Assembly (NCBI GenBank): GCA_036260255.1
Contig: DATAAF010000012.1
Location: 1-20,438 of the forward strand
Length of the DNA: 20,438 nt
Direction: 5' to 3'
DNA from: DASZJY01 sp036260255
Lineage (GTDB): Bacteria; Actinomycetota; Acidimicrobiia; Acidimicrobiales; AC-14
Shown in pieces: positions 14,702-20,438 of the stretch (within the stretch, counting starts at the first letter, position 1; each line of letters opens with the position of its first letter). A program made the position numbers and the translations under genes. The notes beneath the pieces are model-generated. The model was given only the letters and a program-made list of their open reading frames with translations. It had not been told where the DNA came from and ran no database searches.

Positions 14702-15568
14702 ATGCCGGCACACGACGAGGTCCTGGCGATGGGCGCGGTGGCCTACGACGCCAAGGTGGTCAACATCTGGGAGGGCTTCCGGCGGTGGTTCCTGGCCAAC
14801 GGCCTGCCCTTCGACTACGTCCTCTACTCGAACTACGAGCGCCAGGTCGAGGCCCTGGCCGCCGGGGAGGTCCACTTGGCGTGGAACTCGCCGCTGGCCT
14901 GGATCCGGTCCGGGCGGCTGGCCCGGGTCACCGGGCGGGAGGCACGGGCGCTGGCGATGCGCGACACCGACTGCGACCTGACCTCGGTCGTCGTCGTGCG
15001 CACCGACTCGGGCGTCGACGAGGTGCCCGACCTCCTAGGGCGCACGATCGGAGTGGGGGCGGTCGACTCGCCCCAGGCGACGCTGATCCCGCTCACCCAC
15101 CTGCGTTCCCTCGGACTGGTCCCGGGGCATCACGTGGAGGTCCGCCGCCACGACGTCGGTGTGGGCAAGCACGGCGACCACGTCGGGGGGGAACGGGAGG
15201 CCGCCCGCGCCCTGATGGCCGGCGAGGTCGACGCCTCCTGCATGATCGACGCCAACCACCTCCTGTTCGCCACCGAGGGCACGTTCCCTCCGGGGAGCAC
15301 GCGGGTGCTCACCCAGACGCCGCCGTACGACCACTGCAACTTCACCGCCTTCGAGCCCGGTCCGAGCGACCTGCTCGAGCGGTTCCGCTCGCTGCTGCTG
15401 GCGACGTCCTACGACGACGCCGACGTGCGGCCCCTCCTCGACCTCGAGGGCCTGAAGGAGTGGCGGGACGGCCGGACGTCGGGCTACGGGCAGCTCGAGC
15501 GGGCGGTGGACGATGTTGGTTTCTACGACGCCAAGGGTTATGTCGCCGCCGCCGACTATCGACCTTGA
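14702..15568 (+). CDS. PhnD-like substrate-binding protein without signal peptide
   Basis: The 288-residue protein has the PhnD/SsuA-type two-lobed fold: AMGAVAYDAKVVNIWEGFRR, DYVLYSNYERQVEALAAGEV, HLAWNSPLAWI, SVVVVRTDSGV, DLLGRTIGVGAVDSPQATLI and a C-terminal FYDAKGYVAAADY. Relatives bind phosphonates or other small ligands for ABC import, but this one has no signal peptide or lipobox and no transporter genes beside it, so it should work in the cytoplasm as a sensor, carrier or enzyme, as in MqnA- or THI5-like relatives of the fold. His and Cys residues cluster at GKHGDH (155-160), SCMIDANH (179-186) and DHC (210-212), which may bind a metal. It is tightly spaced after the ACAD-like gene and overlaps the next by 29 bases. 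Confidence 0.85.
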   Translation: MPAHDEVLAMGAVAYDAKVVNIWEGFRRWFLANGLPFDYVLYSNYERQVEALAAGEVHLAWNSPLAWIRSGRLARVTGREARALAMRDTDCDLTSVVVVRTDSGVDEVPDLLGRTIGVGAVDSPQATLIPLTHLRSLGLVPGHHVEVRRHDVGVGKHGDHVGGEREAARALMAGEVDASCMIDANHLLFATEGTFPPGSTRVLTQTPPYDHCNFTAFEPGPSDLLERFRSLLLATSYDDADVRPLLDLEGLKEWRDGRTSGYGQLERAVDDVGFYDAKGYVAAADYRP

Positions 15569-16769
15569 GGACCTGGGCTTCGACCGGGGCGCCCACGTCC
15601 TGCTGAAGCGGGCCCTGGCGCCCCTTGCCCCCGGGACGAGGGTGGCGGTGCGCGGGCGGGCGCCCGACCTGGCCGTCCACCTGGTCGCGTGGTGCCGGGC
15701 GCAGGGGCACGAGGTCGAGCCGGCGGGACATGGGGACGGCCCCGCCGTCGCCGGCAGCGGCGCCGACGACCTGGCCGGCTCGGTCATCCGGGGGACGGCG
15801 GTGGACGACCGCTGGCGGGGCGCCGAGCGGGCGGGGGCGGGCGACGGGGGAGAGGTGGCCGACCGGGCCCGGCCGACCTGGGGCCTGGCCGCCCGGGGGG
15901 CGCTGGTGGAGGCCGGCGGCCCGGAGTTCCGCTTCCCCCTCGACACCAAGGCAGAGGTGTGGGCCGGCACGGCCGCCGCCATCTACCGCCAGGCGGTCGC
16001 CGCCCAGTGGGACCCGGCCACCGCCGTGGACTGGGGTGCCCCCGTCGACCTCCCCCCCGAGGTGGAGGCGGCGGTCGTCACCGTCATGACCTACCTGGTC
16101 GAGAACGAGAACGCCGCCCTCGTCGTGCCTGCCCGGTTCCTCGGCCAGGTGCACCCCCACTTCCGAGAGGTCGTGGGCGTCCTCGCCGTCCAGGTCGCCG
16201 ACGAGGCTCGCCACGTCGAGGTCTTCTCCCGCCGGGCCGGGCTGAAGGGCGGAGCGGCGGGCCGCTCGTCGGCCGGCGGGCAGGCGTCGCTCCTCACGCT
16301 GCTCGAGGAACCCGACTTCGCCGTCGCCCACTTCCTCCTGTCGGTACTGGGGGAGGGCACGTTCCTCTCGCTGCTCTCGTTCCTGGATCGCCACGCCCCC
16401 GACCCCGTCACCCGGCAGGTCACCCGCCTGGCCCTAGCGGACGAGGCTCGCCACGTGGCCTTCGGCATGGCCCACCTCGAGCACGTGCTGGGCGCCGATC
16501 CAGGGCTGCGCGGCCGCCTGGCCGCCGCCGTGCGCCACCGCCACGACGCGCTGGCCCACACCGCCGGGCTCAACGAGGAGGTGTTCGACGCCCTGATCGT
16601 CCTGGCCGCCGGCTCGTGGGAGCCGGCCGCGGTGGCGGCCGGCTTCGCCCGGGTGCAGGCGCTGGAGGCGGAGATGGCCGACGGCCGGCGCCGCCGCCTG
16701 GTGAGGCTCGGCTACCCGCCCGGAGAGGCGGCCGAGCTGGCCGCCCTGCATACCCGCAACTTCATGTGA
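15540..16769 (+). CDS. TusA-like domain fused to a di-iron ferritin-like domain
   Basis: Residues 7-62 resemble TusA/SirA sulfur-carrier domains (IDLEDLGFDRG...LLKRALAPLAPGTRVAV...LVAWCRAQGHEVE), but the sulfur-carrying CPxP is replaced by RGAH (16-19). After a linker, residues 135-390 form a helical bundle with the di-iron carboxylate pattern E...ExxH...E...ExxH: ENEN (188-191), DEARHVEVF (Glu222, His225), GEGTF (Glu272) and DEARHVAFG (Glu302, His305). Such centres activate O2 or store iron. The total is 409 residues. ATG 15540 is chosen for fit to the domain start; ATG 15513 is an alternative. It ends the three-gene operon and is convergent with the CooC-like gene. The reaction is unknown. 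Confidence 0.85.
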   Translation: MSPPPTIDLEDLGFDRGAHVLLKRALAPLAPGTRVAVRGRAPDLAVHLVAWCRAQGHEVEPAGHGDGPAVAGSGADDLAGSVIRGTAVDDRWRGAERAGAGDGGEVADRARPTWGLAARGALVEAGGPEFRFPLDTKAEVWAGTAAAIYRQAVAAQWDPATAVDWGAPVDLPPEVEAAVVTVMTYLVENENAALVVPARFLGQVHPHFREVVGVLAVQVADEARHVEVFSRRAGLKGGAAGRSSAGGQASLLTLLEEPDFAVAHFLLSVLGEGTFLSLLSFLDRHAPDPVTRQVTRLALADEARHVAFGMAHLEHVLGADPGLRGRLAAAVRHRHDALAHTAGLNEEVFDALIVLAAGSWEPAAVAAGFARVQALEAEMADGRRRRLVRLGYPPGEAAELAALHTRNFM

Positions 16770-16770
16770 C

Positions 16771-16789
16771 CACCGCCAGTCCGGCGGTG
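16771..16789. terminator. Short GC hairpin between convergent genes
   Basis: CACCGCC (16771-16777) pairs perfectly with GGCGGTG (16783-16789) around a 5-base loop. It fills the 21-base gap between the di-iron gene and the CooC-like gene, so it can end transcripts from both sides. There is no U-run. Confidence 0.5.
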
Positions 16790-16790
16790 C

Positions 16791-17618
16791 TCAGCGGCGC
16801 AGCGTCAGCAGGCGGTCGGCGACCTCGTCGACGGCGGCGACGACCGGGTCGTCGGGGGCGAAGTCGTAGAGGGGCGTGCCCACGAGGTCGGCGTCGAGGA
16901 CGGCGTCGCTCCAGGGCAGGTGGCCGTCGAGGTTGAGGTTGTGGCGCTCGCAGTACTCGGCCATGGCCTCGAGGTCCCCGGGTCGCCGGAGCTTGTTGGC
17001 GATGACCCCAACGTGCTTGATGGGCAGCTCGGCGGCCAGGGCGGCCATGCGGCGGGCCGTCTCGTAGGACCGGTAGTACGGCTCGACAACCAGCAGGAGG
17101 ACGTCGACGTTGCGGGTCGTGCCCCGGCTCAGGTGCTCGGGCGAGGCCTCGAGGTCGAGGATCGTCACCACGTCGGTCTCGGTGCCGACGTCGTTGAGCA
17201 GCCCGCTGACGGTGGCGTGGGCCGAGCACAGGCAGCCCTCGTCGGCGTGGGAGGGCATGGCCATGAGCAGCACCCGGATGCCGTCGGGGGCGGCCGTCCC
17301 GAAGCGGTCGACGACGGCGGCGACGGGCTCCTTGAGGGCGGTGCCGTCGAGCCGGCGGGACACCAGGCTGGTCGGGAGCGGGGCGGTGGCGGCGGCCGCC
17401 GCCCGGTCGACGCCCAGGGCGACGGCCACGTTGGGGTTGCTGTCACCGTCGACGACCACGACCCGCTTGCCCCGGCGGGCCATGAGGCGGGCCAGCGTCG
17501 CCGAGAGGGTCGTCTTGCCGGCCCCGCCCTTGCCGGCGACCGCCACCCGGAGCGAGCCGGGTGCGGTGGTGCCGCCGATGTCCTCCGCCGTCAGGTCGCT
17601 GGTGGTCGTCTCGCTCAC
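16791..17618 (-). CDS. CooC-like MinD-family ATPase (probable nickel insertion or metallochaperone)
   Basis: The 275-residue protein has the deviant Walker A KGGAGKTT (30-37, signature Lys30 and Lys35), VVVVDGDSNPN (53-63) and DLEASPEHLSRGT (155-167), all typical of the SIMIBI ATPases of the CooC group. The EGCLCSAH block (128-134) has the CxC pair (Cys129, Cys131) that in CooC binds nickel or zinc between two subunits. CooC loads nickel into carbon monoxide dehydrogenase; no such enzyme is seen here, so a role in nickel delivery to the hydrogenase is inferred. The start is GTG 17618, just after a hairpin that covers its ribosome site. It is 60 bases downstream of padR copy 2. Confidence 0.9.
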   Translation of the reverse strand: MSETTTSDLTAEDIGGTTAPGSLRVAVAGKGGAGKTTLSATLARLMARRGKRVVVVDGDSNPNVAVALGVDRAAAAATAPLPTSLVSRRLDGTALKEPVAAVVDRFGTAAPDGIRVLLMAMPSHADEGCLCSAHATVSGLLNDVGTETDVVTILDLEASPEHLSRGTTRNVDVLLLVVEPYYRSYETARRMAALAAELPIKHVGVIANKLRRPGDLEAMAEYCERHNLNLDGHLPWSDAVLDADLVGTPLYDFAPDDPVVAAVDEVADRLLTLRR

Positions 17619-17621
17619 AGT

Positions 17622-17668
17622 TCAGGTCCAACCCGGCCGGCGGCGGGAGGATTCCCGCCCCGACCTGA
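17622..17668 (-). promoter_or_regulatory. Two-tier hairpin covering the CooC-like ribosome site
   Basis: TCAGGTC (17622-17628) pairs with GACCTGA (17662-17668), and inside GGCGGGA (17642-17648) pairs with TCCCGCC (17653-17659) around a GGAT loop. The outer stem ends 3 bases before the GTG start and includes the only purine stretch that could serve as ribosome site, so folding could limit translation. Confidence 0.45.
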
Positions 17669-17678
17669 CGTCGTGGGG

Positions 17679-18095
17679 TCAGGGAAGGGGCTCGACCGCA
17701 GGCGTCTCGGCGACCGCCGCCACCGCGCCCACTCCGGCGGCCGCGCTGATGGCGTCGTACCGGCCGAGGTAGGCGGTGAGGAAGCGACGCCCCTCACGCA
17801 GGGCGCCGGCCCACGCATGCAGCCACTCGACGCCCTCGTCGGTGAGGCGGTAGCTGCGGCGGGCGGGCCCCGCCGAGGAGTGCTCCCACCACGAGGCGAC
17901 CAGGCCGTCCTGCTCCATCACCCGCAGCGCCCGGTAGAGGCCGCCCGGGTCGACGTTGCGCAGGCCCAGCTCGCCGATCTGCTCGAGCAGGTCGTACCCG
18001 TGGGCTGGGGACTCGGCGATCAAGAGCAGCAGGCTCGCCCTCAGGTAGTTACGGGGAAGTCCGCCCTGGGGCTCCTCCATCGTCGTGTTCCTCAC
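17679..18095 (-). CDS. PadR-family transcriptional regulator, copy 2
   Basis: The 138-residue protein has the PadR winged helix (LPRNYLRASLLLLIAESPAH, GYDLLEQIGELG, DPGGLYRALRVMEQDGLV, GPARRSYRLTDEGVEWL), very similar to copy 1 including the SWWE and SAGPARR/QAGPARR segments. The C-terminus is longer and Ala/Val-rich. GTG 18095 is favoured by GGAGGG at a spacing of about 7; an ATG at 18080 is possible. It lies 48 bases downstream of the second Cys-rich gene and upstream of the CooC-like gene on the same strand. It is the likely repressor of the divergent hydrogenase promoter, by analogy and position only. Confidence 0.93.
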   Translation of the reverse strand: MRNTTMEEPQGGLPRNYLRASLLLLIAESPAHGYDLLEQIGELGLRNVDPGGLYRALRVMEQDGLVASWWEHSSAGPARRSYRLTDEGVEWLHAWAGALREGRRFLTAYLGRYDAISAAAGVGAVAAVAETPAVEPLP

Positions 18096-18143
18096 TGTGG
18101 TCCCTCCCTACGCCGGTGACGAAGTGTGTGCTGCGGGTCGCGA

Positions 18144-18539
18144 TCAGTGGTCGTGGTCGTGGGCGGCGGCCCGCTCGGCCTGGCAGGCGGCCGCCTCCTC
18201 GGGCGAGTTGTGGCACCAGCAGTCGGCGCTGCACTCGCCGTGGGTGGGGCGGGTGAGCTCGCTGAACGACGTGGCGAACTCGAGGGCGCCCTCCCGCCGG
18301 CCCGTCTCCGACAGCGCGTAGCGGTCGCCTGCGCGCTCCACGTAGCCCTCCTCGACCAGGCGGTCGAGGTACCGGACGCCGATCTCGGCGTCGACCCCAA
18401 GGAAGCGCTCGAGCAGCGAGGCGTCGATCTGGTCGCCGAAGCCCTCCCCCCGCAGCCAGTACATGACCTGGAGGATCTCGCTACGCCAGTAGAGGGCCTG
18501 CAGCGCTTCGGACTTGGGCGGGTGCATGACCTCGGTCAT
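18144..18539 (-). CDS. Winged-helix-like protein with C-terminal Cys motif, copy 2
   Basis: The 131-residue protein is a clear paralogue of the one at 12798-13190: both have the block ALYWRSEIL/TVYWRSEIL, MYWLRGEG, a YAL wing and an EFATxF helix. Cys103, 107, 109 and 119 keep the spacing C-x3-C-x-C-x9-C (CSADCWC...AAAC). It adds a His/Asp tail (HDHDH) that could bind nickel or other divalent metal. GGGAGG lies 6 bases before the ATG. Divergent from the hydrogenase small-subunit gene with 151 bases between the starts. Its pairing with a PadR gene, as in copy 1, suggests that the two proteins work together as sensor and repressor. Confidence 0.87.
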   Translation of the reverse strand: MTEVMHPPKSEALQALYWRSEILQVMYWLRGEGFGDQIDASLLERFLGVDAEIGVRYLDRLVEEGYVERAGDRYALSETGRREGALEFATSFSELTRPTHGECSADCWCHNSPEEAAACQAERAAAHDHDH

Positions 18540-18690
18540 CGATGCCTCCCCTGGGCGAATGCCGTTCTCTTAGTATTGTGACAGCCGAGGGCGCCGACCG
18601 GCAGGGAAACCGTGCAAGCACCACCTGACGCCGGTTTCAGATAGGTGTAGTCTACATCTAGTTAGCCCGTCCAAGGGGGGTACTTCGCAC
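18540..18690. promoter_or_regulatory. Divergent promoter region of the hydrogenase and the second regulator pair
   Basis: The stretch 18634-18666 is AT-rich against a GC-rich background. It contains the palindrome TGTAG-T-CTACA (18647-18657) overlapping TACATCTAG (18653-18661), 30 bases before the small-subunit ATG. A CTGACG 17 bases before TAGTCT is a weak -35/-10 candidate that the palindrome would cover, consistent with repression. On the other side, an ATTGTGACAG at 18577-18586 lies near the regulator gene. The promoter calls are tentative. Confidence 0.45.
18653..18661. promoter_or_regulatory. Candidate operator TACATCTAG, copy 2
   Basis: This is the same 9-mer as at 13254-13262. Here it overlaps the 11-base palindrome at 18647-18657, which gives the dyad symmetry expected for a dimeric winged-helix repressor. 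Confidence 0.38.
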
Positions 18691-20106
18691 ATGGCAGATG
18701 CACGTAGAGGTCGCGGCAGCTCGAAGAGCTCGGGTGGCACCAACACCACCACGCGCGGCAAAGAGCAGACCGGCGAGCTCGTCAGCGGCCAGGGTGGTCC
18801 CACGTTCACCGAGGGTGGGGTCATGCCCGGCGGCGCCCAGATGGAGAACTGGCGCGACAACCCGATGGACCCCATGGCGCCCATCGGCGTGCGTTCGCGG
18901 GCGGTCGAGCCGGACACCTCGATCCTGCGCATGGGCCCGCTGGAGAAGGTCTACCTGATCTGGATGGTCGGGGGCTCCTGTGACGGCTGCACCGTGGCCG
19001 TCTCCGGTGCCACCCACCCCCGGGTAGAGCACCTGCTGGCCGGCATCATCCCGGGCCTGCCCCGGGTGGAGCTGATCCACACCGTCGTCTCCGTCGAGGT
19101 GGGCCCCGAGTGGACCCACAACCTGTTCATGGCCGAGCGCGGCGAGCTCGACGCCCCCTACGTCATCACGTGGGAGGGCTCGGTGATGGACGAGTCCATC
19201 GCCGGCGACGGCTACTGGATGGGCCTCGGCGAGGACCCGCAGACCGGCCGCCAGATCACCTCGCTCGAGTGGCTCGACCGTCTGGCCCCCGGCGCCGCCG
19301 CCGTCATCGCCATCGGCACCTGCGCCACTTGGGGCGGCATCCCGTCGGCCAAGGGCAACGTCACGAACTCCATGGGCGTCATGGACTACCTCGGCAAGGA
19401 CTACCGCTCCGCCTTCGGAGTGCCGGTGGTCAATGTCCCCGGCTGCTCGCCCATCGGCGACAACTACCTGGAGACCGCCGCGGCGGTCTGCCTCTTCCTC
19501 AACGGCCTGGCCCCGCTTCCCGAGTTCGACGAGCTCGGGCGCCCGGCGTGGCTGTTCGGCGAGACGGTCCACCGCCACTGCCCGCGGGCCGGCTACTACG
19601 AGGAAGGCGTGTTCGCCAGGGAGTACGGCGACAAGGAGTGCCTGGTCGAGCTGGGCTGCTGGGGCCCGGTCGTGCAGTGCAACATCGCCGAGCGGGGCAT
19701 CGTCGACGGCCACGGCGGCTGCATGCAGGTCGGCGGCATCTGCATCGGCTGCACCATGCCCGGCTTCCCCGACAAGTTCAGCCCGATCACCGAGATCGCG
19801 CCGGGGTCGATGATCTCCTCCACGACCTCCAAGATCGTGGGCGGGTTCATCCGCAAGATGCGCTACGTCTCCCGGATGGACAAGAACATGACGAACCGCT
19901 GGGAGAACGACGCCCCGTCGGGGTGGGCCCGGGCCAAGATGGGCCCCCGCGGCGCCACCAAGACGCTGCACAAGTTCTACGCCAAGTACCAGCACAGCCA
20001 CGAGGGTGGCCACGGCGGCAAGAAGCTGTACGGCGAGGACTCCAACACCGCCGGCGTCGGCCGCTTCGAGGGCGGCAAGGGCCACGGCCAGGAGGCTGCG
20101 TTCTAG
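18691..20106 (+). CDS. [NiFe]-hydrogenase small subunit, actinobacterial group 1h-like (HhyS-like)
   Basis: This subunit carries three Fe-S clusters that take electrons from H2 oxidation. Ligands read from the 471 residues: proximal Cys97, Cys100, Cys211, Cys252 (GGSCDGC, GTCATWGG, VPGCSP); distal His294, Cys297, Cys317, Cys323 (HRHC, CLVELGCWGP); medial Cys330, Cys351, Cys354 (QCNIAERG, ICIGCTMPGFPDKF). The blocks EGSVMDESIAGDGYWMGLGE and GGCMQVGGICIGC resemble the high-affinity group 1h enzymes that scavenge atmospheric H2. Those have CDGD, with an Asp cluster ligand; this one has CDGC. There is no Tat signal and no C-terminal membrane anchor, and a Ser/Gly/Thr-rich extension of about 75 residues precedes the domain, so it is probably cytoplasmic. 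Confidence 0.96.
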   Translation: MADARRGRGSSKSSGGTNTTTRGKEQTGELVSGQGGPTFTEGGVMPGGAQMENWRDNPMDPMAPIGVRSRAVEPDTSILRMGPLEKVYLIWMVGGSCDGCTVAVSGATHPRVEHLLAGIIPGLPRVELIHTVVSVEVGPEWTHNLFMAERGELDAPYVITWEGSVMDESIAGDGYWMGLGEDPQTGRQITSLEWLDRLAPGAAAVIAIGTCATWGGIPSAKGNVTNSMGVMDYLGKDYRSAFGVPVVNVPGCSPIGDNYLETAAAVCLFLNGLAPLPEFDELGRPAWLFGETVHRHCPRAGYYEEGVFAREYGDKECLVELGCWGPVVQCNIAERGIVDGHGGCMQVGGICIGCTMPGFPDKFSPITEIAPGSMISSTTSKIVGGFIRKMRYVSRMDKNMTNRWENDAPSGWARAKMGPRGATKTLHKFYAKYQHSHEGGHGGKKLYGEDSNTAGVGRFEGGKGHGQEAAF

Positions 20107-20118
20107 TCACACTCCTCT

Positions 20119-20152
20119 GGTTCTGAGTCGGGCTCCGGCCCGGCTCAGAACC
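20119..20152 (+). repeat. Strong hairpin between small- and large-subunit genes
   Basis: GGTTCTGAG (20119-20127) pairs with CTCAGAACC (20144-20152); inside, one T-G wobble and CGGGC/GCCCG close a TCCG loop of the stable UNCG type. This gives 15 pairs without a bulge. It starts 12 bases after the small-subunit stop and ends 51 bases before the large-subunit start. Only a few scattered T follow, so it more likely stabilises or partly attenuates the mRNA than fully ends it. Confidence 0.65.
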
Positions 20153-20203
20153 TTGTCTGTCAAGTCAAGGTCAACCACTCACCCCAAAGGGGAGTAGCAG
20201 CGT

Positions 20204-20438
20204 ATGTGTTTCAAGAACCTGCCCATTGAGTTCGACGAGAGCGGCAAGGCCCACCTGCGTGAGGGGGTCAAGGACCCCTACGCGGTGAGCACCGCCCAGC
20301 CCAAGCGCTACGTGCGCCGCCGGGAGGGCCCGGGCGCCCAGCTGGCCGCCCCGCCCCGCCTGCGGGACTGGAACATCGACCCCATGACCCGGGTGGCCGG
20401 CGCCCTGGCCGTGCACACGGTGTTGGACCTGGAGAACC
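20204..20438 (+). CDS. [NiFe]-hydrogenase large subunit, 5' part only (HhyL-like)
   Basis: The first 78 residues are present before the window ends. After a hydrophilic lead (MCFKNLPIEFDESGKAHLRE), WNIDPMTRVAGALAVHTVLD (57-74) matches the N-terminal signature of catalytic subunits (usually IDPxTRIEGH), in the variant form with Ala in place of Glu and His that actinobacterial-type enzymes show. The RxCGxC and DPCxxC nickel ligands must lie beyond the window. AGGGGAG (20187-20193) precedes ATG 20204. It is co-directional with the small-subunit gene, 97 bases downstream, across a hairpin. HypC, D, E and F encoded here would build its Fe(CN)2CO cofactor. Confidence 0.93.
   Translation, partial: MCFKNLPIEFDESGKAHLREGVKDPYAVSTAQPKRYVRRREGPGAQLAAPPRLRDWNIDPMTRVAGALAVHTVLDLEN

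Noticed and set aside
13400..14875. 491-residue minus-strand open frame opposite the ACAD-like gene
   Set aside because: Composition is biased (Gly, Val, His, Glu) with no recognisable domain, and it runs through a regulatory region. The plus-strand protein has clear ACAD blocks.
15689..16936. 415-residue plus-strand frame overlapping the di-iron gene
   Set aside because: It is Arg/Gly/Pro-rich, in the wrong frame for the DEARH motifs, and continues through the convergent gene.
18691..18760. Tat signal peptide on the hydrogenase small subunit (RR near the N-terminus)
   Set aside because: No hydrophobic region or cleavage site follows the two Arg; the segment is polar for about 75 residues.
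18658..20085. 475-residue minus-strand open frame opposite the hydrogenase small subunit
   Set aside because: The opposite strand has all cluster ligands of a hydrogenase small subunit; the antisense frame is a compositional shadow.
1..20438. tRNA, rRNA, CRISPR arrays, insertion sequences, attachment sites
   Set aside because: Reading both strands showed no tRNA-like cloverleaf, no spaced direct repeats, and no transposase or integrase motifs.

Overview
The window is GC-rich, densely packed DNA with many GTG and TTG starts. Its gene content (actinobacterial-type [NiFe]-hydrogenase, PadR regulators) fits a free-living aerobic actinobacterium, possibly an Acidimicrobiia-like lineage. That placement is an inference from gene content; no rRNA or tRNA gene is present to confirm it.

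Region 1 (1-5770) is a mix of unrelated small housekeeping or accessory genes: a possible CDS tail, a possible small membrane protein, an N-terminally eroded DUF6157-like protein, a VOC/glyoxalase-fold protein, an MmcQ/YjbR protein, a trmO-like tRNA methyltransferase gene broken by a one-base frameshift, a 32-residue membrane microprotein, a TerC-family transporter, a rhomboid protease, a 40-residue acidic protein and a J-domain protein with a C-terminal zinc ribbon. Region 2 (5953-7360) is a three-gene operon of two small membrane proteins and a low-complexity acidic protein, none of known function.

Region 3 (7434-20438) is a hydrogenase locus. On the minus strand, a Cys-rich winged-helix protein and a PadR regulator head a run that continues through hypC, hypD, hypE and hypF, the makers of the Fe(CN)2CO cofactor. 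A second, paralogous Cys-rich/PadR pair heads a minus-strand run ending in a CooC-like nickel-type ATPase. Divergent from that second pair are the hydrogenase small subunit (actinobacterial-type, no Tat signal) and the start of the large subunit, which runs off the window. Between the two minus-strand runs sits a plus-strand operon of three proteins not usually described as hydrogenase genes: an acyl-CoA dehydrogenase-fold flavoprotein apparently lacking the usual catalytic Glu, a PhnD-like binding protein with no signal peptide, and a fusion of a Cys-less TusA-like domain to a di-iron ferritin-like domain. This operon is the best candidate for an undescribed accessory system.

How it may work together: the two Cys-rich/PadR pairs look like a duplicated sensor-repressor module, one copy for cofactor maturation and one for the structural and nickel side. 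Both upstream regions carry the 9-mer TACATCTAG. hypA, hypB, hypX and a maturation protease are not in the window; they may lie downstream, or the CooC-like ATPase may take part of the HypB role. Several intercistronic hairpins, above all a perfect 14-bp one between hypE and hypF, suggest post-transcriptional tuning. No insertion sequence, CRISPR array, tRNA or rRNA was seen.
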